Counted from the first letter of the stretch, positions 46,743 to 59,413 are shown. The stretch is 64,000 nucleotides of DNA from Meghimatium bilineatum (GCA_034231615.1 CM067322.1:100897587-100961586), one strand, 5' to 3'. Notes: generated from the letters alone by a model not told the origin. Translations and numbers: made by a program.

Positions 46743-47480
46743 ATGAGGAGTACAGTTGCTGTCTTTATAGACCTAATGCAAGCATATGACAAGGTGTGGA
46801 GAAAGGGACTATTGATAAAAATGCGAAACATGGGCATTTGTGGGACAATGTACAAGTGGATTAAGAACTACCGAAGTGACAGAACCATACAAACTGCAGT
46901 AAAGATAAAACTATCATCCAAATGCACGCTTGAGAGAGGGCTACCCCAAGGCTCAGTCCTCAGCTGCACACTATTCTCAATCTTTATAAATGATCTCCCT
47001 GACTTGCAAGTACATCCTGGGAAGCCGATAACACTTAGACATGCAAATGTAGGATACACATATCCATACTAGAGTATAATCTCCTCTTGCAGGCCACATC
47101 ATCAAAAAGCTCTTGCACACACTTGGACAGAGTACAAAACCAGGCTCTCCTCTTCTTTTGTGGTGGCATCAGATCAACAGCAACAGTGGCCTGTGAAATC
47201 GATGCAAACATAGAGCCACTAGACATTAGAAGAGAAAAGGCAACTATAGAAGCTGTGGAAAGATACAAACGACTCCCACAAACCCATTCTAACAAAAGCA
47301 GTCAACAAATGGGCACGCAAAATAAGTCTAAAACAAAATCTTCAGTACAGCTAGCAGAAGAACTAAACAAGAAACATCATCTTCCTTAAGATAGAGAGGA
47401 ATCTGAAAGAGTATCAAAATATCCCACCACATCCCTTACACTGCCCCAAATAAACAATACACTAATTGACAAGTCAGCAT
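46743..47480 (+). pseudogene. Jockey-like LINE fragment with internal deletion
   Basis: The first part carries RT motif A (AVFIDLMQAYDKVWRKGLL), MYKWIKNY and motif B (ERGLPQGSVLSCTLFSIFIN). The sequence then jumps to a region with EKATIEAVERYKRL, without motif C, so the catalytic YADD has been deleted near 47045-47075. It ends in a decayed tail near 47480. A C-terminal RNase H piece of a similar element lies at 58.3-59.16 kb. Non-functional. Confidence 0.75.
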
Positions 47481-47681
47481 ACGTGTCAACTGCCCATAAA
47501 TTGCCGTATTTTTTTTGGTTTTTTACAAGCTGTACGGGCGTACACCGGCATTTACGAATTTTTACTTGAATTTAAGCAGTTCTGTACGTATTGGAGCTTT
47601 TAACTAAATTTAGTGGTGACACTGATAATTTTGTATATATTTTAGTGACAACAGTGATTTGTGTGGCCTTTAGAAACAATG

Positions 47682-47689
47682 CTTTTAAC
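47682..47689. other. hAT target-site duplication, left
   Basis: CTTTTAAC, identical to 53124-53131. Eight bases is the standard hAT length. Confidence 0.92.
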
Positions 47690-48039
47690 TAGGGGTGTAC
47701 CGGATTTCGGCTCCGGCTCCGGTAAATCCGGAATCCTGCAATTTTTACAAATCCGGCTCCAGTCCAATTTTGCCATTTTTTTTATTCCGGATTTGTATTG
47801 CCTAGTCAGGTGAATTTTCTGTACATGTTTCATGAGGTCAAGCACAGTAGTACTTCCAGTTTACTATTTCTCGCTGATGTAAATAAGAATTTTTAAGAAA
47901 TACACATTCATTTTGAATTTTAATGGTGCATTACTTCATGAGTTTGTGGAACTTGATTATGTAGAATTTTTTTTAATTTCTATGGTCTTGCCGACAAAAT
48001 AAAATAGCATCAAAATCTAAGTCATACAACGCCGTTTAG

Positions 48040-49945
48040 GATTACTTCAAGGTTAAAGACGATGATTAAGCGAAGGTAATATGTAAGCTGTGTGACAAAC
48101 AGTTATCGCGTGGAAGATCAGATCGCCCTAAAGACTTCTCAACATCATCAATGCAGACCAATTTGCGATCGATGCACAGGAAAAGCTATGACGAAATGAT
48201 GGAAAAGAAAGAATCACTGGAAGCTAGTGTATTGGCGACCACATCTATGATGAATCTGGGATCGTGTTTGCACATATCAAGCAGCAGTACGCAGCAGTCA
48301 ATTATGCAGGCATGAAACCGGGTCAAAATTTGGGACATCACAGTCCCAATGCTAAACGCATTCACGCTGCCGTAACCCGAATGATAGCCATAGATATGGA
48401 GCCTTTTCAAGTAGTTAAAAGACCAGGTTTCAGAGAGTTGATGCATACAATGGGGAAAAAGTATGATTGCCTTCAAGAACGTACTTTGCTGAACATGTCA
48501 TTCCTGACATTTGTAAACGTATGAAGGTAAAAATTGCAAAAAAAGATATCTGACACTGATTACATATCATTCACAACAGATACGTGGACAGCTGAACACA
48601 TCACTCAGTCATTTATGGGCATCACTAGACATTGGTTAACAGACGCCTTCGTTCACCGCAGTGTATTTTTCCATAGTACTGCATTTGATGAGCATCATAC
48701 AACCACAAACTTGCTTGCACATTTTGAAATAATGCTGGATGAGGGGTCAATTGCACGTGAGAAGTGCCATGTTGTTGTGAGAGACAATGCATTCAACATT
48801 GCCAAATGTTTTCGTGATGGCAGCTACTCAAATGTTGGATGTTTTGCACACATACTGCAGCTGTGTGCGCGTGATGGTCTTTTGAGTCTTAAGTATGTTG
48901 CTAACATCATCATTACTGGAAGAAAATTGGTAGGACATATCAAACACTCTTCGTCAGCAACCAGTCGTTTGCATGAACAAAATGAATTAAACCTACCACA
49001 ACATCAGCTTATCCAGGACGTGACAACACGATGGAACTCAACGTTCTATATGCTACGACGCCTGTTAGAACAACGGCGCAGCGTCAGCCTGTACTGTGTT
49101 GAAATTCATTGGGTAATTGGGCTAACGGCACAGCAGTGGGCAATCACGGAGAATGTGGTATCTACTTTGGTACCATTTGAAGAACACACACGTGAAATAA
49201 GTGTAGCTCAGGCATCAATGTCAGTTATGATCCCATTAGTGAAAACACTTATGGCTTTCCTCCAGAAATAAGGTAGTGATGCTGGGATCAAAGCTATGAA
49301 AGCAGCCCTGCTTGAAGCTGTTAGCAGCCGATTTGCGGACATTGAATTTTACAGTATTTACACCTGTGCCACACTACTGGATCCTCGATTCAAGCTGTGC
49401 TTCTCCGAACGCGGCAGAAGTGATGCACGAGCCCATCTGATGTTAGCAGCTAACTCCATTATTGATTCAGCAAACACAGTCTGTGCACCGGATCCATCAG
49501 CTACTAGTAGTAGTATTAGTGTTTTGACTTCTGTGAGCACTGCACACAGTACGTGTCCAGCCTATGGAGCTGTTTTGATACAATTGTCGAGGAAAATCCC
49601 ACCACAGATCGTTCTGCAAGTGTTGAAGGCAACAGCATTAACACTGAGGTACAGTACCTGTCAAAGTCAATTCAAACTCGACAGTCAGATCCAGTTTCAT
49701 AGTGACATGCCAATAAGCAAAGATTTCCAAGTATGGCTAGACAGACGCAGGCATTTCCTGCACCACCACCTACAAGTGTGCCATAGAAAAGGCTGTTCAA
49801 TACTGCAGGAGACATCATCACTAACCACCGTAGTAGCCTTGCACTTTTTTTTTAACCCTTTGAGCCTTGTACCACAAAATGCGTTGATTTTCCTGAAATA
49901 CAACTCGTCCCTTCTTGACTCTGAGAGTCACAGCCATAATGAAGA
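48040..49945 (+). pseudogene. hAT transposase (ZBED-like), decayed
   Basis: Blocks in order: BED zinc finger (ICKLCDKQLSRG near 48085, then TNLRSMH), FQVVKRPGFRELMHTMGKKY (48405), the first catalytic block FTTDTWTAE (48573), VVRDNAFNIAKCF with CFAHILQLC (48775-48865), TTRWNSTFYMLRRLLEQR (49025), LDPRFKL (49380), and the C-terminal dimerisation region (PPPTSV near 49770, RLFNTAGDI near 49790, FLKYN near 49900). At least four frame changes or stops separate the blocks, including one at the end of the BED region and one near 49270. Normal function would be cut-and-paste transposition of the surrounding TIRs. Confidence 0.88.
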
Positions 49946-50287
49946 CTGACTGACTGAAATAGTTAAAGTACTGAATGCATGTATTTCAATAAAATCAGTA
50001 TGTTCAATGTACTGTTGTTGTGAGTTGTAACGGAGCTGCCAATTTGCCAATTGAAAACAATGTGAAAACTAAATGCTAAAAATTAAAATTACTAAATTAG
50101 CATTATGTGCTTATGTATTATGCTTCATCTTAACTTATGGAACTTAATATTGCTTATTCTAATGTAAATATAGTTATTTTACATTTAAATGATTTAATAT
50201 AATTATATGTCATCATTGTCATGTCTATCGTAATGAACTGCAGTAATGAACAGTCGAGTGACTCCACTCACCCAAGTCAAGTGATGT

Positions 50288-50298
50288 AGTACATTATT
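50288..50298. other. Target-site duplication of the nested LINE, left
   Basis: AGTACATTATT, identical to 53000-53010 on the far side of the LINE. Confidence 0.88.
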
Positions 50299-52999
50299 GT
50301 ACAACTTGTGGCGAACATGACCTCCTCATTACCAACACCATATTTCAACTCCCAATCCGAAACCGGACCTCCTGGATGCACCCTCGATCAAAATACTGGC
50401 ATCTTATAGATTATATAATTGTAAGAAGAAAGGACCGCCAAGATGTTCGAGTGACAAAACCCATGTGCGGTGCAAACTGCTGGACTGACCATCGTCTTAT
50501 TGTATCAAAACTAAGAATTCACATACAGCCTGCCAGACGCACACAGGGAAGCAAAGCAAAGAAACGTATAGACGTCAGAAAGTTATCAAATGTAAACACA
50601 CAACAGTCCCTAGCCTCTACTCTGGATGAATGTCTGAAATCTACACAACTAGAGCAAGATGTAGATACGAACTGGACATATCTGAGCAAGCAAATTTACG
50701 ACACTGCTACTGAGGAACTAGGTCATTCTATCAAAAAACAAAATGACTGGTTTGATGAGAATGATAATAAAATCAAAGTAATGTTGGACGAAAAACACCA
50801 CCTTTTCAAAGCATACTTAAATGATCCAAAATCAATGTCTAAAAAAGAAGCAAACGGAAAATAATACAAAATAAACTAGGCCACATATGAGGGACTCATA
50901 GCTGAATAAGAAAGCAGATGAGATACAAAGATTTGCAGACACAAACGATTTGAGAAAATTCTATGATGCACTTAAAATTTTATATGGTCCAACCTCATTG
51001 GGATCTTTTCCACTTCTCAATGCAAATGAAACACAACTAATCGTAGAAAAAGATAAAATCCTGCAGCGCTGGGTAGAACACTTAGAGCATATTTTGAATA
51101 ACCCATCATCAATAAATGAAGAGGCTATCAACCGACTACCACAGGTTCCTCTCAATGAAATGATAAGTAACATCCCTACTTTAGAGGAAACTCGTAAAGC
51201 AGTTCATCAGCTTTCTAGTGGAAAAGCACCTGGCTCCGACTCAATACCAATCGAAATATACAAATATGGTGGTAAAAATCTTATTGAGAAACTTCACATA
51301 ATTTTCCAACAGTCATGGAAAAGCGAAAAAATTCCACTAAGTTTTAAGGATGCTACAATTATACACCTGTATAAATATAAAGTGAACTGCCAGTCCTGTA
51401 ATAGTCATCGTGGTATCTCTCTACTGTCCATCGCTGGAAACATATTTGTCAGAATCCTTTTGAACCGTCTTACATCTCATCTAAATGAAGGACTACTACC
51501 CGAAAGCCAATGTGGTTTCAGAAAAGAACGTGGAACAACTGATTTGATCCTTGCTGAAAGACAGCTTCAAGAAAAATGTCAAGAACAACGCTGTGACGTG
51601 CACACAGCATTCATAGACTTGCCAAAAGCATTTGACACTGTAACTAGAGAGAATCTGTGGAAGATTCTGGCAAAGTATGGATGCCCACAGAAATTTATCT
51701 CAATGGTGCAGCAATTGCATGATGGAATGCAAGCTAGAGTTCAGGATGATGGAGAGTTATCTGAAACGTTTCCTGCCTCAAATGGGGTAAGACAGGGATG
51801 TGTATTAGCACCTACCCTATTTAGCATCATGTTCTTTGCTATGTTGGATGATGTTTTCATAGATCTAGACCTGGGAGTAAACACCACCTATCGCATAGAC
51901 GGAAAATTGTTAAACCTTCGGCGGCTTCGAGCAAAAACCAAAGTTAAATCACACACAATCAGGGATCTTCTATTTGCTGATGATTGTGCCCTAAATGCCA
52001 ACTCTGAGGCTGATCTAGTATTATAGACAGATTCTCTAAAGCATGTACCAACTTTTGGCTTACCATTAACACAGAGAAAACAGAAGTCATGTTACAACCA
52101 GCACTTGGCAAAAGCTATCTCGAGCCCTGCATAAAGGTAAATGGTGTAGCACTGAAAGTTGTGAATAAATTCACATATCTAGGTAGTGCGTTATCACAAA
52201 ATGCCAACGTTCATGATGACGTGTATACAAGGATCGCCAAAGCAAGCAGTACTTTCGGCAGATTGTACGCAAATGTTTGGCGTAGAAATGGCATTAACCT
52301 ACAGACTAAGCTGAAAGTTTACAGAGCAGAGTACTCCCAGTACTGTTATACGATGGTGAAACATGGACTATGTATAGACGTCATGTGAAAAAACTCAATC
52401 ATTTTCATACAAATAGTCTCAGAAAAGTTATGAACATCAGATGGCAAGACAAGATTCCAGATACCACTGACCTTGATAGAGCTGGTATCCCAAGCATTGA
52501 CACGATCCTGATGCAGACACAGATTCGTTGGGCAGGTCATTTGGTGCGTATGTCAGACCATCGTCTGCCAAAGATACTTCTCTATGGTGAGCTAGAGAAG
52601 GGTATACGATCTCAAGGTGGCAAAAAGAAGCGCTACAAGGACTCGTTAAAGAACTCACTGAAAGCCTTTGAAATAGACCACGATACATGAGAAGAACTTG
52701 CACAAAATAGATCTACATGGCGTTCTAAAATAAAAAAGAACGCATCATCTTGTGAAAAGAAGAGAAATGCAGCAGCTCAACAGCGGAGAGCAGCTAGAAA
52801 GTCACGGATAGACCAAGATCAGTCTACAGTCTAAATTCCATGTCCGAACTGTCCAAGGAAATTTACAGCTCGAATAGGGCTCATTAGCCATCTACGAACT
52901 CATAATCAAGGACATAACTAAAATTGAATTTTCAAAGTGGATGTAACAAATGGTCATCATCACTTGTGATGGACGAACAACAACAAACAAAACAAAAAA
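50299..52999 (+). mobile_element. LINE family Z nested in the hAT element
   Basis: Plus-strand order: end of the APE endonuclease (IDYIIVRRKDRQDV, CWTDHRLIVSKL at 50400-50510), linker, RT fingers (SSGKAPGSDSIPIEIYKYGG, 51215), SQCGFRKERGTTDLI (51505), motif A TAFIDLPKAFDTV (51605), motif B GVRQGCVLAPTLF (51785), motif C LLFADDCAL (51970), YLGS (52180), RWAGHLVRM (52525), then a C-terminal C2H2 finger (CPNC near 52838, HLRTH near 52895). A polyA-like AACAAAACAAAAAAA tail follows. Stops and frame changes near 50864, 52026, 52330 and 52690 disable it. 5'-truncated inside the endonuclease. Confidence 0.92.
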
Positions 53000-53123
53000 A
53001 GTACATTATTTAATTTTTTATTATTTTTATTTGTAATTCCGGATCCGGCCGGATCTCACTTCATAAATTCGGCCAAATCCGGCCTTGGCCGGATTTCAAA
53101 ATTTTGAATCCGGTACAGCTCTA

Positions 53124-53131
53124 CTTTTAAC
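53124..53131. other. hAT target-site duplication, right
   Basis: CTTTTAAC, directly after the right TIR. Confidence 0.92.
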
Positions 53132-53429
53132 ACACTACCAGTACTTTAATTATTCTCTGTGCTGGGGGCGTTGTCTTTATACCGAACTTAGGGAATTTTT
53201 TCCACGTCCATTCACAGTGTTAATGTTACTCAGTGTATCTACAGTACACAAATACTAGTAACGTATTTTTGTTGCTAGGCCTACTATATACATCGTTTAA
53301 TTTATATTGTAAGATTTTGTTTGCCTCCGAGACCTAGGTAGTGTAGGGAGGCCTAAAGTTAAATAATAGAATAATATGGTATTTGTTTATGTATGCCTAA
53401 ATCTGATCTTTAGAACTTATCTTTGCATA

Positions 53430-54257
53430 ATTTTTTTTATAGTTTATAGTCGGATCATCGGATCATTTTTTATAGTCGTCGGATCATCATCACTGCAAAC
53501 TGGACACATCCATAGTTGCTCCGATCTCTCCTTGAGTGTATCCGCCATTACACTTCTGCTGACAGTACCGGTCCTATGCTGGTTGACCATCATTCTTCTG
53601 CACCCTCCAAAATGTTCACCTCTAGCAACACCGCATTTCAATCCCTGATCTTTAATCCTGGACATTGAAAAGGAATCATCATCCACATTAGTCTCACTCT
53701 CGCGTGTTAAATCTTTTAAGGAATTCAAAACGTCAGCACGATCCATTGCCCCATCGCCCTCTGTCACAATGGCGCATGATGCCAGTTGATCCGCTCTTTC
53801 ATTGCCTCGAATGCCAACATGTCCCAGCACGAAAATAAATGTAACCACTTTCAGACTCGCCTTTCTCAAGGCCTCAATCGACTGTTCGCGAACGAGACCC
53901 AATTGTACCTTCTTAATCATACTCATAGTCACTCAATATGCAAACCGCTGTTACCTTCTGTGTACGTAGCCACTCAAACGCCCTGGTCACCGCCATAGTC
54001 TCCATGGTCATACTACTCGTAGTGACCGCAAAGGCACCACTCTCCTCCTTGATCGTTTTACCTACGCAATGAGCTGTGAAGGCCCATGCACTGCGAACAT
54101 GCATAATCACAGATCCATTAGTGTATATAATCACATCCTCCTCTTTGGTATCCGCACTGACCAAAGCCTTCACTTCTTTTTCCACAGCTGTGGGACACCA
54201 TTCTCTGCATTCCCTGCTAAGTTATTTTACTACTCTCAAACAAGTTTCGAAATCCGT
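53430..54257 (-). mobile_element. I/Jockey-like LINE, 3' part of a twin-primed copy
   Basis: The minus strand starts at 54257 with ACGGATTTCGAAAC (DFETCLRVV), then EFR/CREWCPTAVEKEV, RNase H (DVIIYTNGSV, SSMTMETMAVTRAFEWL, GHVGIRGNERADQLAS near 53800) and the C-terminal HRTGTVSRSVMADTLKERSE with Cys pair (CPVC). It ends in short GATGATCCGACTATAAAA-type repeats at about 53430. The RNase H keeps several expected residues. A few stops and one frame change are present. Confidence 0.87.
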
Positions 54258-57177
54258 TCAATCTTCCGGTCAAAATGGTGGATAACAACACAAGTTTTTT
54301 GTGTGTCGCTTACAGTTTCACTTGAACAATGGATATATTCGTTGTTTTCAATTAGGAGACTGTGTGGTGATGTGCTGTTATTCTCTGACAGGGAGGTCCA
54401 CTCAATAAGATCTTCGCCGGCGATAACGGAGTGCGTGCATCTGAGCGGAAGTTTTCGTGAGTGTAATCGCCGTTACACAGTTTGAAAAATAGCGACCAAT
54501 ATCAAGCGGCCTAAACGAGGTGGCTCAAAAAGAAAAAGTCACGAGATCGAAAACAGCTAGGCTAATAATTAAAAACGTGCGTGATCTGTTTTGGAATGTG
54601 GCCAGTGTACACAAGCGTAGACCAGAACTAGAAAAGATGTGTTATGAGGCTGACGTCATTGCATTGCAAGAAACACAGCTAGGTGAAAGTGGTAATATCA
54701 GGATAGCCGGATTTCAGTGTTTCTGCAACAGGCGACACCTTGGACAGGCAATCTTAGTACGCGAGGGTTTTAGTGTATGCAAGGTCGATATGTCCAAGTG
54801 GGATAGAGACAATATCGAGTTACAGGCAGTGAGAGTCCAGAAGGTCCAGCACCCATTCATGATTGTAAATGTGTATGCCTGCAACACGAGCGTTGATCTT
54901 CAGGGTTGGAAAATCCTATGGGAGATAATGGAACAGGAAAAGCAGATCCTCTTCTGTGGTGACTTCAATGCGAAAGGTACATCATGGGGCAATAATGCTT
55001 GGAACAAACAGGAAAGAGAGCTTGAGGAGGCCCTGACAGATACGGATCTGGTGTGTCTTAACGTTGGCCGTATAACAAGGATGGCAATCAGGGATGGTGA
55101 TGATGATAGTGCTATCGACATGGCATTGGTGTCATCTGCTTCTGTGGCTATCTGCAAATGGGACGTGATGGGGCATCATGGCAGTGACCACATCACATGT
55201 GTTGTCCTCTTGAAAAATGACAAAAGTAAGCAGATACGGCCAAATGTAAGATCATTTATGATCGCAGAGGAGTGGATGTTGTGAGAAGAATTCGACAAGA
55301 CAAACGTAAGGCTCAAGTAGTGGGAAATCAGGTGTGGGATAAGCCCTCCTGGTGGAACGAAGACGTGCAAAGGGCATGGAGCGTGAAGCGGAAAGCAGTA
55401 GCACTATGGCAAAGAGCAAGAAAACATGTTGTGACTCAGCCCATGGAGGTCGCATAATGGAAACGGAAGAAAGATATCTTAGTCCAAACATTCAAAGATA
55501 TTGCAAAGTCAGAAAAGGCGTCAAAATGGGACGAATTTTGCCAGGCGATCACATGCGAAAAGTCACTAAAATTGTTCTGGAGTTTATACAAATGCATGAA
55601 TGGTCTGACAAGACGCGTTACTATTGCCGATTTCCAAAGCGACGATACCGTCTGGCAGAGGACGAACGAGACAAAAGGTGCGGCGTTGCTGTCACACTAC
55701 ACCGCACAAATTGGTACGAGAAATTTGGAGGCACATCAAGAAATCAGGAAAACGATTACAGACACGTGTAAGTACTTGAGCGTGTAAAACCATATGATAA
55801 TAACAGTTGAAGAAATAAAAAAGGCGCTGAAAAATACCCAAAAAAAACACTGCACCAGGGCAAGATGGCATTAGATACGATGACATTAGTCGGAGAACGG
55901 ATGAGGAGTTGGGAGAGTTGGCGGACATGTTCAATAATAGCCTTCTAAAGGGTACAGTGAAAGAAGACTGGTTGCACAGCTATTTAGTTCCACTACACAA
56001 ACCTGGGAAGGATCACACCAGGATACAAGGCTACATAATAATAACAATGCAGAATACAATAGGCAAGCTTTTGGGGAAAATTGTGGCCTGGAAGGTATCG
56101 TGTTATCTTGAAAGAAATAAGTGTTTACCAACTTTGTTAGGAGGGTATCGCCCAGGAAAGAAGACTTTTGAGGGGTTTTTGAGGGGTTCGATTTGCGCAT
56201 GGAGACATGTAGGGTCGCAATAGACCTTGAGGATGCGTACAATAGGGTGTCCTTGGATATCTTGATGGACCAGCTGTTAAATCTTGCAGTAAATTATTTT
56301 GTCGTGGGGTGGGTTGGCGCCGCCCTGATGCACAGGATAGTAGTTCTTAAGTGTGGTAACTGGATATCTTCACCAACGGTTATTAGCCAGGGTCTGCCAC
56401 AGAGATCGCCTTTATCTCCTGTACTTTTCAATGTATACACAGTACATATCGCTGGCAATCAAATCACAGGTGTTGGCAGAACGATGTCATATGCCTATGA
56501 TATCCTGGTGTATAGACAGGGCAGAAATCGAGAAGAGTGCGTCGTGGAACTACAGAAGGAGCTGGACAGACTGACAAATTGGTGTCGAGATACGGGAGCA
56601 GTGGTTAATCCCTCTAAGGCATTCGTGGCATGGTTTCCCTTGAACAATGCGATATCTGGGTGTGTTTTTTGACAGAAGCCTGAGTTTCAGGGAACATGTT
56701 GACAACATTATCATAAGGGCCGGCAAAGTCTTAGCAGCAATGAAGGTTATGGCTGCTGCGCAGTGTGAGCAGAGGTTGTTAGTTCTTTTGTACCAGGGTT
56801 TGGTTGTGGCTGTGGTGGAATATGCACTGGCAATTCTGACTCTTAGCCAAACTCAGATCGAAAGACTGGATAGAATCCAGAATGCAGCAATGCGTATCAT
56901 ACTGGGATGCACAAGAGACACATCGACAAGAGCTATGCGATACCTACTTGACTGCCCAACAGCTGAGAACAGATTACAGTATTGCCGTGCACGGGCGTAC
57001 CTTCAAATATATGCAGATAAGGAACACCCTTTGCATTCAGAAATACAGAACGTTAAAGGCAGCAGACTCAAGATAGTGAGGTCGTGGATGGGACATGCTG
57101 ATGATGTCATACAAAGCGCGTGCAAATTGCAGGATGTGACAGCAAGTGCGGAATGGATAAGTCTACCCACGGATTTC
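54258..57177 (+). mobile_element. I/Jockey-like LINE, inverted 5' part of a twin-primed copy
   Basis: The plus strand runs from a 5' UTR (54258-54520) through an APE endonuclease (FWNVASVHKRRPEL, ALQETQLG, FCGDFNAKGT, GHHGSDHITC; 54590-55200), a linker with several frame changes, RT fingers (PLHKPGKDHTRIQGY, 55990), motif A DLEDAYNRV (56225), motif B SQGLPQRSPLSPVLFN (56385), motif C (SYAYDILVYR, 56490, with Tyr in place of the first Asp of YADD) and the connection region, stopping at LPTDF (57177). The fragment ends at the same codon where the minus-strand part begins. Non-functional. Confidence 0.88.
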
Positions 57178-57448
57178 TAATACTTTTATGATAATTTGTA
57201 TGGTATTAAAGTTGTAAATCTGCTGCTGAAAAATACTAATACAGAACAACAAATACAATATCAAAAAAATCATTGTGAGTGTCGTATGTTTGTTCTGTCA
57301 CACATGATGCTGGTAATAAAACATTACGCTTTATTTACGGCATATATAAATATATTTTTTATATACTAGATCTGTAATAAAATATAAATTATATTTTATT
57401 AAGTAATAATATTAGGTCTGGCTCTGTGACAGAGTGGTACAGATTGAA

Positions 57449-57845
57449 CTATTGAACGTATTTATAATTGCCTAGAAAATAATAATCATCATCAAGTGCC
57501 GCCTCTACAACGAAGTCGGCTGTAACATCCCCTGCCTCTTGTTTTGGTGGTGCACTCTGATAGACTGTAACCTGTCCATCTTGTGAAGCTACTCTCCCAC
57601 TTGTATCTCTTCCTACCTCTGTAATTTGTTTAGATGTTACTATTTTCCTCATGTCGTTGAAGGTACTTTTAACCATTCCTATTCTCCTTTTAACTTCTGT
57701 TTCACATCTGCCGTCATTTGTGGCTATGTGTCCAAGATATTGATGTTTTACTATTTGTAGTTTCTCTCCATGTATGTTTATGTTTAGCTCTTGTACTTCT
57801 GAGTCTTTGCTGATTATCATGGTTTTTGATATTTATATCCAGTCC
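57449..57845 (-). pseudogene. LINE family C copy with internal deletion
   Basis: The minus strand encodes KTMIISKDSEVQELNINIHG, YLGHIATNDGRCETEVKRRI, FNDMRKIVTSKQIT, then jumps directly into the family's extreme C-terminus, read in a shifted frame (EVGRDTSGRVASQDGQV). Compared with 3194-3720, about 300 bp between KQIT and the basic tail are gone. Confidence 0.8.
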
Positions 57846-58255
57846 ATATTTTTGAATAGAATATTCCTAGTCTAGAAAAGTCCATATTCCTAGAAGATCA
57901 CTACATTAAAAAAAAGGCTGGGTTATGGCTACGTCCTGAATACAACCTATTTTTTTATATTAGGGCCTAAATCAGATTTGTGTATTTATTGGCAGTGTGT
58001 AACAAAAACATCTGCTAAAGGAGTTTGTTGTGATGCTTGGTGTTGTCATTCAAACCCTTTTTTGTGACGACAAGGTCGTAGATAGGAGGAGGATGTTCAC
58101 ACACCCTCCCAGCAAAACAGATTATGAATTTGAGCAGGCTACTGTTAGCTGACATGGCCAAAAAGGGTGATGGACAAACCCGAAGGACCTTTTGTTATTT
58201 TATTTTTTTGGTGTGTGCACGTGTGGGTGGAACCACCCTCAACATTGTGTATGTT
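57846..58255. other. No gene recognised
   Basis: AT-rich unique sequence. The frame at 58124-58321 runs into the LINE fragment below without a recognisable domain. Confidence 0.45.
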
Positions 58256-58259
58256 TTTT

Positions 58260-59165
58260 CAGAACTTTTTGTGTGGTTTTTAAGGAAACAGATCAAAACA
58301 CCCTTAAATCCATTGCACTAGAGACTATCAACTCCTATCCCAAGGACTGGATTCTAGCAGACACAGATGGGTCAGTCTTCAAAGCCACCATCAATGCAGG
58401 ACCTACCTGGCATAGAACCTACCTGGCAAAACATTAATAGAGTTTCTGCACCTTGTGAAGAGTTTTTCAACAACTATGATGCAGAAATAACTAGTAATAT
58501 TCACAGACTAATATTCACATAGTAATATTCAATATCCATGTCTGCTTCACAAGCCCTTGAAAACTGGAATCCAACAGCAGAGAAAACTATAAGCAACATA
58601 CTTCAAGCTACAAACATACCTACATCCTATGTCATCAATACTACACTACAGTGGAAACCAGGCCACACAGGAATCAGCAGGAATGAAAGTGCTGATAAAC
58701 TGACAAAAAAGGGAGCAAGTATGTCCCAACCAGGAATTCACACCAACCTTAGAACAGCTCAACACATTATCCGCAACAACTGTAGACAATAATGGATGGA
58801 ACGCTGGATCACTGGCACAAACGGAAGAGTGATATATACAAATATGTCCCAAGCAGATCAACATAAACAGCATAAATAGACTACAAATAGACGCAAAGAT
58901 CAAATCATAATATTTAGGCTACGAACAACATATGTACAACTTAACAAACATCTACAAAGAATACCGCAAACCATGTACCATACTACAACCACTGCAACAG
59001 ACAAGTGGAGGAAACAGTAAAACACTACCTTGTTGAATGCCCTGCACTACAAGACCTACGCAAACAGCTGTTACCACCAAACCTCTTCATCACTAACACC
59101 CTTTATACAGAATCAACACAGCTGAAGAAGACATGCACCTACCACCACCAGGCACAGGGAAGAAA
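58260..59165 (+). pseudogene. Jockey-like LINE RNase H and C-terminal region
   Basis: RNase H-like blocks in order: WILADTDGSVFKATINAGPT (58349), SASQALENWNP (58540), TTLQWKPGHTGISRNESADK (58640), then a decayed zinc-knuckle tail with EETVKHYLVECPALQDLRKQ (59005). The catalytic DGS and the PGHxGxxxNExAD motif are visible, but stops and frame changes break the chain. It may belong to the same family as 46743-47480. Confidence 0.78.
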
Positions 59166-59413
59166 GAATGAAATCTCTCCACCCGGAGATCAGATAAGTA
59201 AGTTCAGAATAAACTTAAATAAAACAAACAAGAGAATTAAAAAAAGGCAACATAATTATTTAGTGTATTTTTACAGTTTATTTGGCATGGTTAAATTAAT
59301 GTACATCTATCATTACAAACACATGCCCAATCTGGCCATCAGAACTGTGACATCATGATTTTTCTGAAAATAAACACAGTTCAAAGATTATGGGGAGGTA
59401 ATTATTTATAAGT

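Larger units (their letters stand above)
47690..53123 (+). mobile_element. hAT element with TIRs, TSD and a nested LINE
   Basis: Left end TAGGGGTGTACCGGATT and right end (reverse complement) TAGAGCTGTACCGGATT differ at two positions. Both subterminal regions carry many CCGGAT/TCCGG motifs (47699-47780, 53036-53113), the kind of clustered sites hAT transposases bind. Exact 8-bp duplications CTTTTAAC flank it. Length is 5434 bp, or about 2.7 kb without the LINE at 50299-52999 and its duplication, which is a normal autonomous hAT size. The transposase is decayed, so the copy is dead but its ends are complete. Confidence 0.93.
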
